NCBI GenBank assembly: GCA_964416315.1
Contig: CAYQDR010000166.1
Span: forward strand, 1 to 8,523
DNA: 8,523 bases
Direction of reading: 5' to 3'
Source of the DNA: CAYQDR01 sp964416315
Lineage (GTDB): Bacteria > Methylomirabilota > Methylomirabilia > Rokubacteriales > DASRDR01
Both the position numbers and the translations under genes were made by a program. This document shows positions 6,002 through 8,523 of this stretch, piece by piece (within the stretch, counting starts at the first letter, position 1; each line of letters starts with the position of its first letter). The notes under the pieces are model-generated. The model did not search any database. It saw only the letters and a program-made list of their open reading frames with translations, and was not told the origin of the DNA.

Positions 6002-6111
6002 GGGGGAAGCGCCGCCCCGGCGCGCCTGGCCTGCGACGGCCCCTGTGAGAGGAGCGCCACACGCGGACCTGGAGGTCGCGGGCGCCGTCCCGGAGACTCC
6101 GAAGATTGGGA

Positions 6112-6141
6112 TTGACAGGGGGCCGTCTACTGTAATAGGGT
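6112..6141 (+). promoter_or_regulatory. promoter of the GntR regulator
   Basis: A perfect TTGACA (6112-6117) is followed after 18 bp by TAGGGT (6136-6141). Alternative -10 choices (TAATAG at 6133-6138) sit in the same place. Every choice lies inside the inverted repeat at 6128-6153, and transcription would start within a few bases of the ATG, so a leaderless or nearly leaderless message is likely. Confidence 0.55.
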
Positions 6142-6153
6142 ACTATTACAGTA
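6128..6153. promoter_or_regulatory. operator: perfect 11-bp inverted repeat at the regulator start
   Basis: TACTGTAATAG (6128-6138), a 4-nt spacer and CTATTACAGTA (6143-6153) form a perfect dyad that is A/T-rich in an otherwise G/C-rich region. It covers the -10 region and ends on the A of the start codon. Dyads with TGTA...TACA-like arms are typical of GntR/YtrA-type regulators, so this is very probably the regulator's own operator, acting in autorepression. No second copy was seen in the window. Confidence 0.75.
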
Positions 6154-7172
6154 TGGCAATCGGGGTCCCCCTGCACGTCGACGCGCACAGCCCGATCACG
6201 ATCCGCCGGCAACTGACGGCGCAGCTCAAGCACATCATCGAGGCCGGCGGTCTCCCGGAGGGCGAGGCGCTGCCGAGCATCCGCGAGCTGGCCGGGTTCC
6301 TCGGCGTCAATCCGAATACGGTCGCGCGGGTCATCGAGGACCTGAAGCGGAGCGGATACGTGGAGACGCGGCGGGGGGCCGGCGTGTTCGTCGCCCGGGA
6401 CCTGCCCGCCCGGCCTTCCCCCACACTCCGCGCGGCCTTCCTGAAGGACGTCGTGATCCGGGCCGCGGCCCTGGGGATGACCGCCGACGACGTGGCGGTC
6501 GGGGTCCTCAGCCTGGCCGGGGTCCGGCCCGCGGCCATCCAGGGCGCCGTCGAGATCCTCCTCGTGGAGTGCAGCCCGCCGGAGCTCGATTTCTTCGCCC
6601 GGGAACTCGAGGCCCACCTCCCCGTTCGAGTGGACAAGGTGCGCCTGGTCGAGCTGGCGGCGGCTGTGCGGCGCCGGAAGCGAGTCGGCCGCTGGAAGGT
6701 CGCCGTCACGAGCTTCTTCCATCTCCCGGAGTTGGAACGGCTCCTGAAGGGCAAGGGGATCCCGGTGCTCGCGCTCCTCGCCGAGGTGCACCTGGAAACC
6801 CTCCAGCGCCTGGCCCAGTTGCCGAAGGGGACGCGGGTGGGCGTGGTCTCGGGCGAGCGCGAGACCGCCCACAATCTGGAGCACTCGATCGCCAATGCCG
6901 GGCTGCCGAACATCGTGTTCGTGGGGTCGTGCCCCGCCGCGGGAGCCGCGTTGGGTCGCCTGGTGCGGCGGGTGGACGTCGTCGTCTGCTCCACCCCGGC
7001 GGGCGAGCGGGTGCGGCGCCTCGCCGGCCCCGCCGCGGAGGTGATCATCGACGACCGCGCCCTCGACCGGCGGGCCATGGAAACGCTGGCAGCCCTCCTG
7101 GTGCGAGACAACGGGGACGGGACGCCCGCCGCTTCACTCCCGACCAGTCGGCGCTTGAGCCGCCAGGGTTGA
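6153..7172 (+). CDS. GntR-family (YtrA-type) transcriptional regulator with C-terminal sensor-like domain
   Basis: Cytoplasmic DNA-binding regulator of 339 residues. The N-terminal winged helix (about 10-82) has the YtrA-type signature: SPITIRRQLTAQLKHIIEAG, LPSIRELAGFLGVNPNTVAR (40-59) and GYVETRRGAGVFVARD (68-83). YtrA members usually end near 130 residues; here a linker helix region (90-135) leads to about 185 extra residues. These contain LLVECSPPELDFFARELE (136-153), VAVTSFFHLPELERLL (184-199), GTRVGVVSG (226-234) and RRVDVVVCSTPAGERVRRL (272-290), an alternating strand/helix pattern suggesting a two-lobed ligand-binding domain. It is neither the FCD nor a clear UTRA domain. The ATG at 6153 is chosen because it fits the domain start and lies at the operator; there is no Shine-Dalgarno. 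The gene diverges from the ncRNA and crotonase. The ligand is unknown, and control of the transporter genes is plausible but unproven. Confidence 0.9.
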   Translation: MAIGVPLHVDAHSPITIRRQLTAQLKHIIEAGGLPEGEALPSIRELAGFLGVNPNTVARVIEDLKRSGYVETRRGAGVFVARDLPARPSPTLRAAFLKDVVIRAAALGMTADDVAVGVLSLAGVRPAAIQGAVEILLVECSPPELDFFARELEAHLPVRVDKVRLVELAAAVRRRKRVGRWKVAVTSFFHLPELERLLKGKGIPVLALLAEVHLETLQRLAQLPKGTRVGVVSGERETAHNLEHSIANAGLPNIVFVGSCPAAGAALGRLVRRVDVVVCSTPAGERVRRLAGPAAEVIIDDRALDRRAMETLAALLVRDNGDGTPAASLPTSRRLSRQG

Positions 7173-7241
7173 GGGTTCGATGATCCGAATCAGTAGGCCC
7201 GCGAGGGTGACTCCCTCCCTGGAGCCACCTTCGACTCACCG

Positions 7242-7286
7242 CCGGGAGCCCCGAGGGTGCTGCGGATGGCCTCCGGAGGCTCCCGG
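7242..7286 (+). terminator. long stem-loop downstream of the regulator
   Basis: A perfect 9-bp stem (7242-7250 with 7278-7286) encloses 27 nt that can form an inner GAGG/CCTC stem. It lies about 70 nt after the regulator stop. There is no T tract, so it is at best a weak or Rho-assisted terminator. Confidence 0.3.
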
Positions 7287-7335
7287 GCTCACGGGCCCGG
7301 GGTCGAGCGTGTCGTCAACAACCGAGGGGAACAGG

Positions 7336-7644
7336 ATGCGGCAGCTGAAGGGCTTCAGTGACCTCCGCGAGCAAAGCCGGATGACGTGGAGTGAGCACGA
7401 GCACGGCTGGGTCGCGGCGCCGGAGGAGATTCTCAGCGCACTCTCGCGCGATGGCTTCGAGGAATGCAAGCGGGAGATGACGACGAGCCGGCTGGATCGC
7501 CAACCGGCGGGCGGCCTGTGGCAGGGTGTGGAATACCCGCACGGGATCCGTCGCGTCGGCGATCTGGGTGCATCGCCCGGCACGGCATCATGCCATCGTG
7601 TTCATCGAGGTCGATGGGGGCCGCGTCAGATATCTTGGAGCTAG
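7336..7644 (+). pseudogene. frameshifted small gene, unknown function
   Basis: The open frame gives 102 residues from an ATG preceded by GAGGGG, but the coding signal changes frame midway. Up to about 7525 this frame has strongly G/C-biased third positions and a protein-like sequence (SRMTWSEHEHGWVAAPEEIL, then DGFEECKREM). After that the bias and plausible protein move to the next frame, which reads WNTRTGSVASAIWVHRPAR and then HHAIVFIEVDGGRVRYLGA. One extra base near 7520-7540 explains this. Repaired, the product would be a small soluble protein of about 100 residues. I do not recognise the family. The codon signal fades after about 7620 and a decayed TPR fragment follows, so decay is more likely than a sequencing error, though an error cannot be excluded. 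Confidence 0.5.
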
Positions 7645-7677
7645 GGGCTCGCCACGCACGCCCTCAGCCGCTGGTGA

Positions 7678-7905
7678 GCAACTCCGCAGGGCAAGCTCGA
7701 TGAAGCCATCCTCTGGCTGGAGAAGGCCAAGCAGGCCAAACGCTACGAGCCCCGGCAGTTCCCGTTCATGAACCTGGGCCGGATTTACGTCAGGCAGGGG
7801 CGCTGGTGGGAGGCGCTGCGGGAGTTCGAGGCGGCCGTGCGGCCGGCTCCGGACGACAGCGCCGCTCGGAAGGCGCTTCATGCCCTCCGCGCTCGCTTCA
7901 ACTGA
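7678..7905 (+). pseudogene. 5'-truncated tetratricopeptide-repeat (TPR) protein fragment
   Basis: This frame opens just after an in-frame TGA (7675-7677) and ends at TGA 7903-7905. It encodes about 75 residues of clear TPR sequence: GKLDEAILWLEKAKQAK, then FMNLGRIYVRQGRWWEALRE and FEAAVRPAPDDSAARKAL, with the expected W/L-G-Y-G-A-F-A-P spacing of a tetratricopeptide repeat, and codons biased to G/C at the third position. No ATG, GTG or TTG lies ahead of the repeats in frame, and the first in-frame ATG is in the middle of a repeat. It therefore looks like the 3' end of a longer TPR protein gene whose front has been lost. TPR domains mediate protein-protein contacts; the original partner cannot be told. 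Confidence 0.6.
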
Positions 7906-8366
7906 CCTGGTCCGGTGCGGGCCGCTGCCCGCCTGACCGGGTCAGGCCCACGCCACGGCCGTTACAGCCCAGGAGGGCGGTCAGCCCAGGCGCCGGCACG
8001 GGCGACGTCGCGCCAAGGCGTCGCCGGCTTGCTGCTGTTGACACTGTCCAGACCCCCGTGTACTGTCCTGCTGTCGTCGCGATGACGTACACCGGCCCGG
8101 ATGCCCCCGGGGTGCGCGTGCGACGTCTGGCCGCCCGGTACTGGCCGAGGGAGTCAAGCAGCGTGCCACACCGCAGCAACATCGGCCATGGATAGGCGAC
8201 ACGCGGGTCGCGGCCGCCCCTCGACCCGGTCCTCCGATGCGGTTTCCCACGGGCATCCCCACCCCCGCGATCAGCCCGCGACCTCCCTGCCGAGGCGCTC
8301 GAGACGCCCACCGCCACCGTCGGCGATCGGTCCTGGTCAGACGCTCGGAACGAAAAGGAGGCAAGG
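7906..8366. other. 460-nt gap without a convincing gene
   Basis: No frame on either strand has protein-like composition. Visible structure includes a 17-nt palindrome (7931-7947, 8-bp arms around one central base), a 7-bp hairpin (8001-8007 with 8019-8025), a promoter-like pair at 8038-8066 and a 7-bp inverted pair TGGCCGA/TCGGCCA (8142-8148 with 8182-8188). The last 294 nt may be the leader of the gene starting at 8367. Confidence 0.5.
8038..8066 (+). promoter_or_regulatory. promoter-like element upstream of the Tat-signal gene
   Basis: A perfect TTGACA (8038-8043) is followed after 17 bp by TACTGT (8061-8066), which keeps the conserved TA and final T of a -10 box. Transcription would start near 8073, giving an unusually long leader of about 294 nt before the ATG at 8367. 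No closer promoter was evident. Confidence 0.45.
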
Positions 8367-8523
8367 ATGGAACGCACAGATCCCGACCGCGCATTCGTCG
8401 AGAAGATGAAGACGGTCCAGTTCAGCCGCCGGGGCTTCATCCAGGTGGCCACCCGGGCCGCGGCGGTCGCCGCCGTGGGGCCGTTCGTCCTCCCGGGCAA
8501 GACCCTGGCGCAGGCCCAGAAGC
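8367..8523 (+). CDS. partial gene with twin-arginine signal peptide, exported protein
   Basis: The first 52 codons of a gene that continues past the window. The ATG is preceded by an excellent Shine-Dalgarno (AAAAGGAGG, 8353-8361, 5-nt spacing). The N terminus has a hydrophilic lead (residues 1-18), the twin-arginine motif SRRGFIQ (20-26), an Ala-rich hydrophobic stretch (about 28-44) and a plausible cleavage near ALAQA-like sequence (TLAQAQ, about 47-52). The product should therefore be exported folded by the Tat system. A solute-binding protein of a second transporter is the likeliest identity given the neighbourhood, but a periplasmic redox or hydrolytic enzyme is equally compatible with this short stretch. 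Confidence 0.8.
   Translation, partial: MERTDPDRAFVEKMKTVQFSRRGFIQVATRAAAVAAVGPFVLPGKTLAQAQK

Noticed and set aside
4890..6152. In-frame upstream extension of the regulator, which would give a 760-residue protein.
   Set aside because: The extension is antisense to the crotonase and crosses the ncRNA terminator; its composition is not protein-like, and the regulator's domain and operator fit the ATG at 6153.
8082..8195. Small 37-codon open frame starting MTYTGPDAPG.
   Set aside because: No ribosome-binding site, Arg-rich and non-protein-like, and codon third positions show no consistent bias.
1..8523. CRISPR array, rRNA genes, complete insertion sequence or integrase.
   Set aside because: No regularly spaced direct repeats, no rRNA-like sequence and no transposase or recombinase motifs were seen on either strand.

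Overview
The window is about two-thirds G+C, with strongly G/C-biased third codon positions in the genes I accept. Its content (a Tat-exported family-1 solute-binding protein with MalF/MalG-type permeases, a crotonase, a GctA-type CoA-transferase subunit, and a compact G/C-rich hairpin repeat between two permease genes) fits an uncultivated high-GC soil or subsurface bacterium. Candidatus Rokubacteria/Methylomirabilota is my best guess, with Deltaproteobacteria or Betaproteobacteria as alternatives. This is an impression from gene style; no marker gene is present.

Layout. Positions 73-5567 hold five co-oriented minus-strand genes. In transcription order they are a crotonase-family protein (5567-4767), a Tat-exported solute-binding protein (4645-3305), a MalF-like permease (3208-2276), a MalG-like permease (2140-1292) and a glutaconate-CoA-transferase-A-like protein (1053-73). 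Recognisable sigma70-type promoters precede the crotonase, the binding protein and the CoA-transferase, so this is probably three stacked transcription units and not one operon. A perfect 15-bp hairpin separates the binding-protein gene from the first permease gene, and a compound G/C-rich repeat separates the two permease genes. No transporter ATPase gene is present.

The 585-nt gap between the crotonase and the regulator is not empty. On the minus strand it carries an extended -10 promoter, about 160 nt of highly foldable sequence and an intrinsic-terminator-like hairpin with a T tract (about 5967 to 5808). This looks like a stand-alone structured RNA gene that I cannot assign to a known family. 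A second promoter downstream serves the crotonase. Divergently, on the plus strand, lies a GntR/YtrA-type regulator (6153-7172). Its start codon is embedded in a perfect 11-bp inverted repeat just downstream of a TTGACA box, which suggests autorepression and a leaderless message.

Positions 7173-8366 are a decayed stretch: a frameshifted small gene (7336-7644), a 5'-truncated TPR fragment (7678-7905) and about 460 nt without a convincing gene. At 8367 a new plus-strand gene begins with a strong ribosome-binding site and a twin-arginine signal, and runs off the window.

Working model (inference): the transporter imports a carbohydrate-like or organic-acid compound. The CoA-transferase and crotonase could then handle a CoA thioester derived from it, with the GntR regulator sensing a related metabolite. 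The substrate cannot be told from sequence.
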